Origin: Falciphora oryzae
Taxonomy: Eukaryota; Ascomycota; Sordariomycetes; Magnaporthales; Magnaporthaceae
Length of the DNA stretch: 64,000 nucleotides
Assembly: GCA_000733355.1 (NCBI GenBank)
Contig: JNVV01000031.1
Location: 421,492 to 485,491 of the forward strand
Reading direction: 5' to 3'
How positions within the stretch are numbered: the first letter of the stretch is position 1; every line of letters begins with the position of its first letter. A program made the translations under genes and the position numbers. This document shows, one piece after another, positions 10,501-22,624 of the stretch. The notes below the pieces were generated by a model, which was not told the origin of the DNA, searched no databases, and saw nothing but the letters and a program-made list of their open reading frames with translations.

Positions 10501-12384
10501 AACCTCGCATGGGTGCAAGATGATAAGCACTTAGGTAACAAGGGACCTTCGGTATATGATTTTCGCGCGTTGAGGCTACGACGCGAAAGAGGAACGTGGG
10601 AACCTAAAGGTCAACCGGGAGCGCGGCAATCACCGACGGGAAGGATTCCGATGGCAACCGAACCATGTATAGTCGGTTTCGGGCTGTGGAAGGATCAACA
10701 CGCCCGGAACCTTATTGCTTTGGACGAGCACAGGAGGAAACATTTGATGGATGGCTGGCACGGCTGGGCGGTAATGGGATAGCGTGTAGATTCCTTCCTA
10801 GATTTCGCCAAGTGCCCGCCTTGTTTTTTTCTGGGTTCCTTCATTTTTGCTTTGGCGCCAGCCAACCGCACGAGCTTGCTTGCAGCTCCCGCCACACCCA
10901 CTTTTGGCTGGCTCTGACGATGCTCGACTCCACGGTCCGGTGTTTCCTGCCTGCGCTTCCCTGCAACGGTCCGAGACAGCGGCCGGTGCAGAACGAATCA
11001 AAGCCGCATTGTGGACTCGCAAGTTGCAACCACCGACTCCCCGATCTGAAGTGCGAGTATGGCAGGGGGCGAGTTGGCTGTCGGCAGAACAAGCACCGAT
11101 TCTCCGCTTGTGCTTGCCTATCTTTTTTTTTTTTTTTTTTTTTTTTTTTCGTTTACCGTCGCGTCCCTCCAAAAGAGGCAGGTGATGTGTACCCTACAGG
11201 GTGCAGTTTGCAGATTCGACTCATGCACAAGGTTGGGACTGTGAGCCACCGTGCTCGCCTGGAGTATACGCAGGTGCCAAGATCGAACATTGAGGCTTTT
11301 CGGGCCTATTGGGGTTGCAGTGAAATGAATATGCATGCCTACGCAACAGAATGGGGCGCTATGATCCAAGGCATCAGGTTTCAATGTGGAGCGCGGAGGA
11401 GCTTCGTTGCCGAAGCGCACAGCAGGCCAGCAAAGCACCGGCGGTATCATGTTAGAATACGTCTCATCTCCGTGAGACCCGGCTCCGCACTGGGTTCGGA
11501 GCGGGCCAGGATGACAGCCGGAAGGATCCGTTGTTACCCTGGGCACACCGAGCGGTGAGATACCTTGATCTGGGGTTTAGCTTTGATGCATTCACCTAAT
11601 TGCTTCACGCGAAATGGTGAACTGAGAGTGCTGCGGTCAGGGCGGTCGACGAGATATCATTCGCAAGGGGACTGGTAGCACCATCATGCCAACCCAACCT
11701 GTGCCGCCTGCCCAAGCGAATTCCCGCCCACTGAACTGTGCTCGAGTGGAGAACAAGACCATGAAGTGGATACGCACGTGATCTCAACGGCTGGCAGTGC
11801 GGAGTCGGGGCCGGTCGGGCCCGAGGAGGAGTGGGCTCCATGAACAAGAAGAAAAAAGCAGGAAAAAAAAAAGACACGAATTGCCGGCCGGGGCGTGCAA
11901 CGAAATGCGACTCGACATCCATCCCGATACAACCCATGTTCGAAAGTACCCGGGTGCCTAGTAGCTCAGCAACACCATGGTACCTGCTCATGCGGGTCGG
12001 TGGCTTTAGACCGGACCTTCGGCCTACCTACCCAGGAGCACTTCGGCCAAGGGCGACTTGAGCATGGCGGGTGCCAGCGTCGTCTGCCGCGTCTGCCGCC
12101 CCCGGCCCCGGCCCCTGTGGAGCTCCCATATCGGCCCGCGCTGCGCCCTGGAAGCTCACGTGGGCTCCCGGACGGGTTTGCCCGGACAGCGCTCCGCGTC
12201 GTCTCGGGCAGCGGCGTCTCCGGATCGTCCTCGGTCCTCTGTCGCGTCGAAAGCGAAAACGGGGAGATCCGTTCCGAGGGCTCGTGGGGCCTCTCCGGCG
12301 GCCTCGCGCGGAAGACGAGCTTCGTTGACACGTGAGGCGCGTCTAAATCCACCTCAGCCTGAGGGCATTCCCATACATGCACGC
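7525..12384. other. Long gene-poor stretch
   Basis: About 4.9 kb with no convincing gene. The first few hundred bases are the epimerase promoter. Notable low-complexity items are a GAG-trinucleotide run near 8080-8100, a T run near 9501-9520 and a T run of nearly 30 at 11123-11151. The longest frame (10665-11558, plus) has no domain and includes the translated T run as poly-Phe. Transcripts could still reveal small or non-coding genes. Confidence 0.4.
11122..11151. repeat. Long poly-T tract
   Basis: An uninterrupted run of about 29 T. A shorter run lies near 9501-9520 and a run of about 16 A near 27094-27110. Such tracts can be poly-A tails of retroposed copies on the other strand, but no target-site duplication or coding relic was recognised here. 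Confidence 0.7.
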
Positions 12385-15077
12385 ATGCGGCGCGAGGTAT
12401 GGCCATCCGTCTTTCTGTCATTCGACTGCAATACCAAAAGCTCTGTAGCTAACACCCGCCCCTACTTCTTCCCCCACGAGTATCTCGCAGCCGGAAGTGT
12501 GTTTAGATGAGTTCAAGGTGTCGCACATAGAGCCTTCCACCACTCCCGTCACCATAAAGGACGGGTACATGTTCCTTTGCTCCTACAACAACATAGTTCA
12601 CCCAAAAATGGGGTATACGGTGATTTCCCCCGGTACGTTTTGCGTTCTTCCTTTCTACTTCTTTTTTCCGTCATTATAACCACGAATAAATGAGGGTCCA
12701 CACACCGTCTGTTGGCCGTTCGAGGACCAAATGGCACCCCCAATGTTGGGTATGGTGTTGCTGACTGTGAGTTTTAGGAGACGCGCCGGTCTGGAGGCCA
12801 CCAAAGGAGTACCCCGTGGACCTTCGACTAAAACGGAAGTATCTCATCAAGAACCACGGATTCAGCTTGCCTCTCAACCATGCCCTATACAAACGCATGC
12901 AAACCTTCACCGCCGTGGAGGCCATGCGACCGGATTTCCTGTTTGATGACGTAGACGTCATCATAGAAGCCCGGGTTCTGGCGCAGATCTTCTCGTACTG
13001 CTTTGGAGAAGACTTTGAAGGCATTGAGCAACAATTGGGCTCAACTACATTCAGGGTTGACTTGTTTCTCGCTGGGGAAAAGACCCTATTGGTGGAGCCT
13101 CCGCGGATTCCTACAGCGAAGTCGTTGACATTTCGGACTATTACCAGCAAACCGGTCCCAAGGTTACGGGCGAGTGACCAGCCCGAGGATCCGCAGAGCT
13201 ACGGGGAACTCCGATCGGCTGCCGGGAGGGCGTTTGAGCAAAAATTTACAACCATCCGCTCGCGCTCGAAACTGTCAAACTCACATCAACGATTCTTGCT
13301 GTATCGCCTCGGCGACCTAAAGGTCGTCGTCGAAACTGGCGTGGATGCCCGCTTCGAACACCCCCTTCCTATTCCCCTAGAAGAAATCGGGGAGCGCGGT
13401 CATCGGCACTATCAAATGCCCACGGCCGAGCCAGGAAGCTGGCTCCAGCATCAAACATTTCCCTATGTGGCCAATGTCGAGATGTTTGGGTGGCCTTTCC
13501 CGCACGCTCAGGCCTTGGAGCTCAAAATCGGGGACCGGAGAAAGGTGACCGAGGACGCGACGAGGCTGTATACTGATAACATTGCACAATGTTGGTTTTC
13601 GCGTGTCTCCCACATAGCCTACGGTTTGGTGCCGAAGGGCGGGTTGACGCTGGAGGATATCAAGATGGTCCGGATGGATGAGGCTTGCAGGGACTGGGAG
13701 GACTTGCCCAGGACACAGCTGGCGCTGCGCAGGCTCCCGACCCTGTTGGCACACTGGCACCATCTCGTGCGAAGGGCTTCCCAGACCGCAACGCACGCGC
13801 GCCACAGGACGGCGTCCGTCGTGATGGACGGCAGAGACTACGGTGATGCCACCGTCAGAGTTGTCCTTCCTAGGCGCCCGCCCGAAACAAGCTTGAGTGA
13901 AGATTTTCTCGCGAGGTGGTGGATGTCCCAGAGACCAGGTGGATCAGAATTTCGCCGCATGGAGCAGGCCAGACTCTTAAAAGGTGGCTCTGACACCAAG
14001 GAGTCGGCAGAAAAGCGGCGGCTTCGATCGAATCAGACGGCGGCGTCCTCGGCGCGACGCGGGGAGGTCGCAGATGCCGAGCCGGACTATGACCCTGAGG
14101 TCACGGTCGATAGCCCTAACTATGCAGAAGACGGGCACCGGCCAGGCGAGGGTTGGGCCTCGCGCCATCACCAAACCAAATCACCCGAGGCAGCTTTTGC
14201 ATCCCCAGCAGCCGTGGAACAAGAAGCTGCTTGGCAGCAGATGCACAGCCGGGCAGCGGCGGAATTTGTCAAGGATATTCCCAAGCAAGACGCGCATCCC
14301 CCATTCGAGGCTAAGAGTTGGGACACGATTCAAAACGCACATGATGTTCCCCCACACCACGGTGCTCCCCAGAGACAACGGAGGCGCATTGGGGCTGTGG
14401 AAGAGAGTCTTGGAAAGCCGGCAGTGAGCCCAGAAGCCGACGGCACCAAACCGAAAGATACTGTTCTCATCAGTGCTCAACCGGCCGAGGCTGCCATGGT
14501 CAACCCAAACCCGCCAGACCTAGCTGAGCAGAGAGGAGAGCTCCTCAAGACTGCTCAGGAGGCCTCCAGCCAATCTCGGGTGCCTAAAACCGAGGGACCG
14601 AGGTACCCTGCGACTACTAAGGTGGATGGCGACAAGCACAAGGATCAAGCGAAGAAAATAGCTAAACTGCTACAAGCCTCGACGGTGAAGACCATCAAAA
14701 GCACTGAGGTAGTCGGTATTAAGGCCCCGGAAAACATGGAGCCGAAGGTCGAAAAAAATGCCGGCAAAAACATTAAAAAGAAGGTCGAGGAGCAGACGGC
14801 AGAGAAGGCCGAGGCTCAAGTCGAAGAAAAGAGTGAAAACAAGGCCGAGGAGAAGGTCGAAAAGCAGGCCCGAGAGAAGCCGCAAGCCAAGCAGCAGGCC
14901 AAGCCAGCTGCTCGGGCTACAGTCTCTCCTGTCTCATTTGTCCCAGGGGCGAAACGAAAGCCAAAGCCTCCGCAAAACCCGGAACCGGATCCCGATAAGT
15001 CAAAGCCGGAATCCGACGTGCCTCCGAAGTCCTCCACTGGCACTTATTTTATACCCACCGATATCCCCTGGCCCTAG
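12385..15077 (+). CDS. Fungal-specific protein of the family often labelled geranylgeranyl pyrophosphate synthetase; Lys/Glu-rich tail
   Basis: Proposed exons 12385-12396, 12491-12632 and 12778-15077, 817 aa. The second intron (12633-12777) is well supported: donor GTACGT, branch CTGAC, acceptor TTTTAG, joining ISPG to DAPVWRPPKEYP in frame. The first intron (GTATGG...CTCGCAG) and the four-codon first exon are a best guess. The N-terminal ~350 residues (SYNNIVHPKMGYTVISPG, QRFLLYRLGDLKVVVETGVD, ELKIGDRRK) fit a fungal family of unknown function often annotated as GGPP synthetase; the DDxxD motifs of true prenyl synthases are not seen, so I do not call it an enzyme. The C-terminal half is disordered, with an Ala/Lys/Glu repeat (KVEKNAGKNIKKKVEEQ and on) before a proline-rich end. 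No signal or membrane segment. Confidence 0.62.
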
Positions 15078-15324
15078 GCGCTGATGCGTTTAGAGGGACG
15101 GCGAGAGTCGCCTGCCCCCTGGACTTCTGTTCTGCCGAGCTACAAGGAAGCTGTCATAAACAAGACACAGGGAAGGCCAAGAAGTTGCAGGCCCTGTCTA
15201 GCACCATACCTAGCTAGCGGAAGTGTGACAACAGTGTAATAACATTTCGGGATTGAGGTTAATTTCTTGATTTAAAACTAGGAATTCTCCCCTCATGCGC
15301 AGTATTTTCAGCTTGTGCCACATC

Positions 15325-16238
15325 CTACTCTATGCTTGTCGTGACGCCGCCAGCGGCTCCAAGCTCTGCTGTTGCTCGTCGACGCTCTCGCGGGGCGCCT
15401 TCTCGTACTGCCTCCAGTCCCTGCCGTACCAGAGGATCGCGGCCGTGGACATGGCGGCGACGGCGATCTCGGCGAACGCGACCATGACCAGGTACGCGGT
15501 GGGGTCGCCGCCGCGGACGGGGTTGAAGGTCTCGTGGCCGGGCGGCGACAGGCGGCTCGCCAGGGTGTAGGCGACGCGGACGCCCAGCACGGGCGCGCAG
15601 GCCGCGACGCACTCGGCCTGGCGCCGCTCGCCGTGCCGTTCGCGCTCTGTGAAGGCGACGCGACGCAGGAAGAAAAATAGCGCGAACGCGGCCGTGACCA
15701 CGTAGATGGCGAGGAACATGACCAGCCCCGCGATGCCGTAGGGGTTGAGCGCGTCGTAGGCGTCGCCCTTCTTTACGGCCAGGGAGTAGTCGGCCACGGT
15801 CAGGCCGATGCCGAGCCACGAGAAGATGAGGGGCGCGCGGAAGAACCAGCGGTTCAGGAGCGAGACGAAGTGGTTTCTTTTTGTTGGCCGCCACCAGGCA
15901 GTTGTTAGCTCGTGGCCGAAGAGGGAGACGAAGAAGGGGCTGCTGGCTGCAACACCCGCCACGTACGCTCTTTCCAGCATCCCCAGCAGCAGGAAGGTCA
16001 GGAGGAGGACGCCGAGCGATTCGCACACGTAGACGCCGGCCCACACGCTGCGCGCGTTGTTCTTCAGCGTCACGAGCAGACAGCTCGCGCCGACCAAGCG
16101 GATGACGGCGAGGCCGCCGATGAAGAACCAGCCGTTTTTGCGCGAGCGGGCCATGGCTATGGCGCAGAGGAAGAAGGCCGAGAAGCAGACGATCTGGAAG
16201 ACGGCGATGCCGTCGCGGTACCCGAAATCTCGGGCCAT
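15325..16238 (-). CDS. Seven-transmembrane fungal protein, DUF7702-like
   Basis: Intronless frame of 302 aa with about seven hydrophobic helices (for example IAVFQIVCFSAFFLCAIAMA near 10-29, YVCESLGVLLLTFLLLGMLE near 70-90, GLVMFLAIYVVTAAFALFFF near 170-190 and AYLVMVAFAEIAVAAMSTAA near 245-265). Features such as NGWFFIGGLAVIRLVGASCL fit DUF7702, a fungal 7-TM family of unknown function. The short polar C-terminus contains a Gln run. An unusual hydrophilic stretch (TTAWWRPTKRNHFVSL) interrupts the middle; an unrecognised intron there cannot be excluded, but no good donor was found. It lies tail-to-tail with the large plus-strand gene ending at 15077. Confidence 0.72.
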
Positions 16239-16765
16239 TGCTGCGGCTTTCTGCTCGTTTCTTTTAGTGTTGTTTTACTCTCAGTTGGCCAATCTCCCAA
16301 GCAAGCGTCGGAACAGTTCGAGTGTCGGGGAAAGCGATATTGAGAATTACGTTCACGCCTGTTGCAGAACAATCATGGGGAAGGAAAATAGAAAAAGAAA
16401 AGAGTTGACGTCAAGGCCGCCACGCAGGAGCGAGCGGCAGCCCAATGTCGGCCATCCTTCAAGAGGGCTGTGTTTGCCGTCATCTCGGCAGGGCCGCCAG
16501 TCCCCCACCACCGATCTGCAGGGATCGACTCGAACAAGCGCTGCTGACGGGAGACGTCTGGTGAAACATGAAAAACATCAATTCACATTCAAGCTTGATT
16601 GGTTTATATTCCTTGTCTCGTAGACCCTTCAGCTTGGCTATGAGTCCCGTCGCTAATCATTTGCTCGGGAAAAGTGGCAGGCATCGAGACGGATCCTCCG
16701 TCAGCTTGCGTTGACCCTATTCCAACCTCCAGTCTACGGCTAACAAACTCCCAAGTCGGCCTTTT
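16239..16765. other. Intergenic, no gene seen
   Basis: Holds the promoter of the 7-TM gene and the 3' flank of the glycosyltransferase. No supported frame or repeat. Confidence 0.5.
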
Positions 16766-18169
16766 CTATTCTGTAAACTCGACGATCTGTGCCTCGATCC
16801 TGGCCAGCGCGTCGAGGTCTTCGTTCTCCTTCTTCATGGCGAGCACCCGCTGGCGGTACGCCGGGTTGGTCAGCACCTCGTCGACACCGCCGCGCACCTG
16901 CTCGACCGTCGGCGTCGACGTGGCCAGGTTGACGCCGATGCCCGCGTGCTGGATCCGCATCGACATTTCGGCCTTATCCTCCGTTATTCCAGCCACGACC
17001 AGCGGCACCCCGTGCATAATGCTCGTCTGCACGCCGCCGTAGCCAGCGTTTTGCACAAAAACGTCGGCCCGCGCCAGCACAGCCTCGTATGGAAAGTAGT
17101 CCAGCACCCGCGCGTTGCCCGGCACCTCGACCTCGGCCGGCAGCGACGCGCCCTTGACGCCGAGGATCACCACCACCAGCACGTCCTCGCGGCCCGCCAG
17201 CGCACGCAGTGTCGGCACGATCAGGTCGTGCGGGTTGGTCGCCACCGTGCCCTGCGACACGGCCACCACCTTCTTGCCCGCCAGGTCCGGCCACCAACCC
17301 GGGTACGCCAGGTCCGCGGGCAGCGGCCGCGCGGGCAGGGCGCCGACGAAGCGGATGGACGGCGGCAGGTCGGAGCGCTCGTACTCGAGCGACGGCGCGC
17401 ACGTCTGCAGCGTCACCTCGGCCGCCGTCATCCAGTCGTTGAAGATCCAGCCGTCCGGGTCGCGCGTCGCGCCCAGCCGCCTCAGCATGCGCGCGCGCTC
17501 CTCGTCCAGGTCGGAAAACTGCTCCTCGGTCATCTTGTTGAGCAGCGCGTTGCGCAGGCGGCCCGAGGGGGTCGAGTCGGGCGGCAGGCCGGGCCCGATC
17601 GGCCCCGTGTCGACCGAGTGGATCAGCAGCGGCGCGATGCTGAGCCCGATGGTGCGCGGCAGGCGGTCGTAGCCGCGCGGCGGCGGGGCGCCGTGCAGGA
17701 AGGCCTCGGCGCCGAGGAAGTAGACCTCGAGCAGCATGACGACCTGGCGGCCGGGCTGCGTCGCGGCCAGGTCCTCGAGGTGCCGCTTCAGCGCCTCGTG
17801 CCGCGCCGGCATGGTGCGCAGGAAGATGTCCCGCAAGTCCTTCTTGAGCCGGGCCGGGCCGGGCGGGATGGCCTCGCGCTCGGCCATCACCGCGGCCGCG
17901 TCGGCCGCGTCGGCGAAGATCTCGGGGATCGCGACGTGCTCGACACCCGCGCGCTCGACCTGCGGCGCGAACTGCGGGCTGGTCAGGAAGCTGACCGTGT
18001 ACCCGCGCTTGACCAGGGCGGCTGCGACCTGGACCAGGGGCAGCGTGTGTCCCGCGGCTGAGGCGGCGCCGAGGACTAGGTGGGACTTCTCCTTGGACCC
18101 GGGGGCGCCCCCGCCGTTGACGCTGGGGCGCCCGGCGGCGCTGGCCTGGGGGTCGCTGTGGGCGGTCAT
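16766..18169 (-). CDS. UDP-glycosyltransferase family 1 (macrolide-glycosyltransferase type)
   Basis: Intronless, 467 aa, GT-B fold. The N-terminal acceptor domain contains ASAAGHTLPL, with His41 at the position of the catalytic base of GT1 enzymes, and a VKRGYTVSFLTSPQF strand. The C-terminal donor domain has VVAVSQGTV (about 301-309), the loop VLDYFPYEAVLARADVFVQN, and the nucleotide-sugar loop QNAGYGGVQTSIMHGVPLVV (about 373-392), followed by ITEDKAE. There is no ER signal or membrane anchor, so it is probably a cytosolic enzyme moving glucose or another sugar from a UDP donor onto a small hydrophobic molecule. Gln replaces the first His of the bacterial/plant HxGxG loop. The acceptor is not predictable. 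The coding GC content is very high and long antisense frames are shadows. Confidence 0.87.
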   Translation of the reverse strand: MTAHSDPQASAAGRPSVNGGGAPGSKEKSHLVLGAASAAGHTLPLVQVAAALVKRGYTVSFLTSPQFAPQVERAGVEHVAIPEIFADAADAAAVMAEREAIPPGPARLKKDLRDIFLRTMPARHEALKRHLEDLAATQPGRQVVMLLEVYFLGAEAFLHGAPPPRGYDRLPRTIGLSIAPLLIHSVDTGPIGPGLPPDSTPSGRLRNALLNKMTEEQFSDLDEERARMLRRLGATRDPDGWIFNDWMTAAEVTLQTCAPSLEYERSDLPPSIRFVGALPARPLPADLAYPGWWPDLAGKKVVAVSQGTVATNPHDLIVPTLRALAGREDVLVVVILGVKGASLPAEVEVPGNARVLDYFPYEAVLARADVFVQNAGYGGVQTSIMHGVPLVVAGITEDKAEMSMRIQHAGIGVNLATSTPTVEQVRGGVDEVLTNPAYRQRVLAMKKENEDLDALARIEAQIVEFTE

Positions 18170-19796
18170 GGTATATCACTTCTGCGTCAAAGAGACTGAA
18201 GGGTATCTGGAACGGTTGTTGTCGTGACCTGATGTGCTGGCTGGTGATGCCTATTTCAAGCCGTTGTCTGTTCTATTTATCTTTGGTCTATCTCCTCTGG
18301 TTCCCGGATTAAGTCAGCTAGTATAGCCCTCCTTATTAGTCCGGCATATCGCCTTGCTGCATATGTTGCTCTGTATTATAAATGGCGACGATATAGCGCC
18401 CGAAGCCCCAGATCCGATTGGGTTGTCTTGCATCGGGTTTGGGGCCAAGGAGCAAGTCCGATTCCAGGGATATCGTATTGGTAATCCTCGGGAATCTCAC
18501 CATGTCCTTCACCACGTGGAGCTGCTATTTCTTTGGGCGGGCACGGGCTGTTGATCGGAAAACGTCCGGGACAGGGATACCGGGAATCCAACGCTTGCCC
18601 GAATCGTCACCCGCGCGGGACATCTGGCCCTACACACAACATGCGTGGAGTCGTGACTCGGTCCCGCCGTTAAGACCGACCACTGGGCCCGGCCAAAATC
18701 GCCGGCGGCCCGGTTGACAGCCAGGGTTCACCGCCAGCATGAATAATGTCTTATGGATCGATATTTCAACGGTCCTTTTCCCCCCCTCCTTCCCTCCCAC
18801 TTTGTTGACGCCCGCACTGTTACTGTCCCCATGGCTTCCCCAGTGGCGCAGTTGGCCCAGGTCAAGGAAACAAATCTATATCGAGGCTGCTGAATCTATC
18901 TATTCTTGATGTGCCTACACCTTCAACCTAGGTGAGCAGAGGTGCAACCAGCCGCGGCGCACCGCATGGAAATCTCCTAGTGAATTGCATGTCGTGCTTG
19001 GCCCTGCACTCACGCTGTTCCTTCAATATCGATCTCGACGGGCTGGCATTCTGATTCCCCGGGACTCTTATGAAGAAGCACCGGTCATTCCCTGGCAGGG
19101 CTAGTAAACGCCCGATTACAGATCGGCCTGTTGCCGCAACATCGTATATCGGGTACCCGCCATTGCTTGGCAAAAATTGGAGTCCCCTTCTATTCTGGGC
19201 CGCCGTCTGGCATGGAGGGGGTGGGGTCAGGGTCGGGAACTGTTCATTGGCGGATGCAGGAGCTATTGACCAGCAAGATATTTCCTCGGCCGAGCAGAGC
19301 TTGTGCTAATGCCGCGCTCGGCTTTCGAGCAAGGCCTGTCCCGCGCGGGACACAACCAACCCAAGACCACCAGGGTCACGCAAGGTGCTGGAGGATGCCG
19401 CTATCGCGCAGACATCTCGCGTCGCGAGGCTTCAAGAATAGTAGCAAAAGCAAACTATGCTTTATAATATCTGCAGCTGGGGTAGTGCCTCGAGATACAC
19501 AACGATTCCACAGGCATCTACCGGCCTCGAGGAATACCCCGACGGCCCGTGGCCGGCTCGAACAGGGGGGAGAGGCCAAGGAAGAAGCAATGATGCTTTG
19601 AGCGCCAAGGATAACTCCTGCAGAAACGACGAAAAACAAAGGTAAGAAAGGGGACTGGTTCCTCCGATTGTACCGGCTGTTCCCGCGAGTCCCGCCATCT
19701 AGCGTGAAGAAAAAAAAAAGAAAACAAGAATCAGGAAAATGACCAGGGGATGAGAAAGCATGTGCAGAGCCCATGTTACCTACCTACCTACCTACC
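18170..19796. other. Intergenic, no gene seen
   Basis: About 1.6 kb between the glycosyltransferase promoter and the amine oxidase stop. A TACC tetranucleotide run (about 19779-19795) abuts the amine oxidase stop codon. No coding or RNA gene was recognised. Confidence 0.45.
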
Positions 19797-21838
19797 CTAA
19801 CCTCCCGTCACGCTCAGCCCATTGGCGGCCAGCACTCGTGCAGCGGCCGCCTCGCCGCTCCAGTAGGCCCCGGCCGTCGTGCCCAGCGCGACGAACGGCG
19901 CGACGTGCTCGCCCGCGAACCAGACGCCGCCCTCGGGCACGCCGGCGCGCAGCGCCCTGATGTCCTCGTCTACCTGCCGCGGCACGGCAGCCTCGCCACG
20001 GCGCCGCCCGGAAGTCTCCTGCTGCTTGGGGTTGGCGAACAGCCCCCAGTTCCAGCCGCCGACGCCGGCGGGGTCGTCGGCCGGCGGCGACGGGGTGGGA
20101 GGGCAGGGGTTGGGAGGCCCCGGCACCTTGAAGTTGGTGTAGGACCCGTTGCCCGCCAGCTCGTCGCCGTGCCAGTCGGTGGCGACGATGCCGGACGGCA
20201 CGCAGCGGGCGTCGGCGCGCCTGTAGTTTGGCAGGCGGCTGTAGTAGGGGCGGAAGAAGCCGTCGAGGATCCGGAAGCGCTCCGGGCTGGTGGCGTGCAG
20301 GTGGCGCACCTGCTCGCACAGCTGCGCGGCGCAGGGGTCGTGAGTGATGAAGAGCAGCGTTGGGCGCGCGGCCGCGCCAAAGACGGCCGGTGACGAGAGC
20401 GGCACCAGCTCGACGGTCCAGCCGCGCCGCCACGTCTCCACGTAGTCGGCTGCGTCGGGGAACAGGATGAAGCTGGGCAGCGGGGAGCCTCCGCCGCTGC
20501 CGCTGCTCTGTTCGTCACGAGTAGCCCCAGCTGAGTCCGCCGCCGGGGTAGGCTCCCAGAAGGCCGAGGGGAAGGTTATATAGACTTTCTCCAGGCTGCT
20601 ATAGGTCATATTTGCGATGCTCCGGCAGATTTGGGCAGGCAGCGGAGGCTTGAAGAAGGGTTTGTGTTTCTTCAAGCAGCCCAAAGGAACCGTGACGACG
20701 ACCTCGTCAAACCCGAGGCGCAGTCCGTTCTCGGCGGTTAACAAGATCCTGGGATCTTTCCCCCTCTTGGTGATGCTCTCCACAGATTTGACTCTGGTCG
20801 AGAGGTGCACATCGGCGTTCGCCATCACCTTGGAGGCGAGATGCTGGATGACTCCGCCGTGGCATCCCGATACGTACATGTCCTCTGACGCAGTCAGCCC
20901 TGTGCCTAGATCGATGTATGCGTGGCGGGCACCTCACAAATGCAAGAATACACGGCGAGGCTTATCGGCTGGGTTGCGAAGGACACTTACTACCGTGAAG
21001 GGACTCCTCCATCCAAAGCCACTTCACACTCTGCTTGCCCCAATAGTCGCCGATGAAGGAGCCCCAGATATTGGCCATCATCAACACCTGACGCTGTACT
21101 TCCGGGGCAAATGACCCTTTCGAGAGTTTGTCGCGGAAGAAGTCCTCGAGGCTCATATTAGGATCGATCTGCTCCGATTTCCGGTTGCTGTACAAGAACG
21201 CTTCTTCGAGAAGGGCCCAGACCGTCTTCAGGATGGTTTTCGAGGCCTCGGTCGGAACCAGGCGCCCCTGGCCGTCGTAGAGAAGCACACCATCGCCCAT
21301 TGTCGAGAGAGCGGTGTCGGTCGCCTTTGAAAGCTTCACGAGCGGGTTATCGTTGGTGCCATGTATCCAGTTCGGACCCCTGTGTCAAGGTCAGCCGGCG
21401 TGTTCCATCGGCCGGGTTAGCATATCACTTGTCGGAAGTTGTCAATGGACAACCCACATGTCAAAGGTCTGTCCGGACAAGCTACATTGGTGAGCCTGTT
21501 TAGATTTAGCAACCAGAAAGGTCCAAATCACAGAGGCGGGGGTGCGGGCGTCATACCCGTCCACCAAATCTGTCTCGCGCCTCCACGACAGCGACCTTAG
21601 CTCCGCCTTGGATGAGCACCTCGGCGCATCGGAGCCCGGCCAGGCCGGCGCCAACTACTGCCACATGCGGTCTCGCCTTCACCCTCCCGCCCTTGTTCGC
21701 GACTCCTCGCTTGCGAGCGGGCTCCCGTGGCTGGAAGGTAGCCACCAGGTCGCGGGAATACTCGACGAGTTCTCGCTTCATGCGCGACGTGCAGTCATCG
21801 TCGTCGAAAGCTGTTCGGCCGACCGGTCTCCCCTCCAT
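19797..21838 (-). CDS. Flavin-containing amine oxidase (polyamine/monoamine oxidase type)
   Basis: Four exons rebuilt from frame and motifs: 21838-21557, 21495-21458 (38 nt), 21379-20994 and 20899-19797, 602 aa. The introns are 61, 78 and 94 nt, all GT-AG. FAD is bound by VVGAGLAGLRCAEVL (about 61-75) followed by VVEARDRFGGR. The small exon joins to give QTFDMGPNWIHGTNDNP, the family's GxNWIHG signature, which fixes both flanking splice sites. The C-terminus has GVWFAGEHVAPFVALGTTAG, the second FAD motif, closing the fold. Enzymes of this family oxidise amines with O2, giving aldehyde and hydrogen peroxide. No signal peptide and no obvious C-terminal peroxisomal tripeptide (ends SVTGG). MEGRPVGR was chosen as start; upstream in-frame Met codons exist. 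The exon 3/4 junction could alternatively use an acceptor nine bases further on. Confidence 0.82.
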
Positions 21839-22624
21839 GACCTTGGATACTGATAGCGTATAGAATATCACTTGCAGGACTTCGCGTGAAGGCCAAGCAT
21901 GGCGCACTGAAAGGTTGGCGCAGGAAAATGAACAGGAAGATTGGCCTCTAGTGTATTCTTTGTGATCTATATATACAACATTACTGTGTCGTCTTCTGAG
22001 CAAAGCCGACAGAGAGGGTGAAGAAGTTACTGCACCCTCTGAGGGAGAGTATGGGTGACTAATACTTCTCTGTTCACCCGTCTCGTATGTGCAAACTGGG
22101 CTTGGAGCCTATGCGAACAAGTGACGAGGGCAGAACTGGGGACGAAACAACAATTGTCATGCTTCCCCAGGCGACGTCCCGGGAGTCGGATCTATGAAAT
22201 GATGATGCCATCTGGTGAATCCGGGTTCGCCAGCACCACTCAGACTTTTGGCTTGTGTGCCGCGGTGAGGTATGGTATGGTCTGGTCAACTCGAAGACGC
22301 CAATAGAAAGCGGGAACTGTCGGCAGAATTCGATGCAACTATCTCGCCGAGCGCTGTCCTAGGTTGTGACTAGACTTTGATCCAGTACAACTCAATCAAC
22401 AGGGCGTGCGACGGGCTGTGACTCAACCACGTGTCCATCGAGGCCGACACATAGTCGATGAGATCGGGCAGCGGGAGACAGAGTGTGTCCGAGTCGACGG
22501 AATGCTCTCCGTGACGAGGGCGTCATATTCCGGAGCAAATGGTCATTATCTGCCATATCGGGGGCGAGAAGAGAGGCGAGGGACGCAGGCCCGTCCGAGC
22601 AAAACGTAGTCAATGAGAGGTCCA
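21839..22624. other. Intergenic, no gene seen
   Basis: Promoter side of the amine oxidase and 3' flank of the Mrs2-like gene. Short frames have no domain. Confidence 0.5.

Noticed and set aside
10665..11558. 297-codon open frame on the plus strand
   Set aside because: It runs through a poly-T tract as poly-Phe, has no domain, and all frames of both strands are similarly open here.
16946..18061. 371-codon frame opposite the glycosyltransferase
   Set aside because: Arg/Gly/His-rich shadow of a very GC-rich gene on the other strand; no domain.
18841..18900. tRNA-like start TGGCGCAGTTGGCCCAGG
   Set aside because: No matching anticodon arm or T-loop B box follows at the right spacing.
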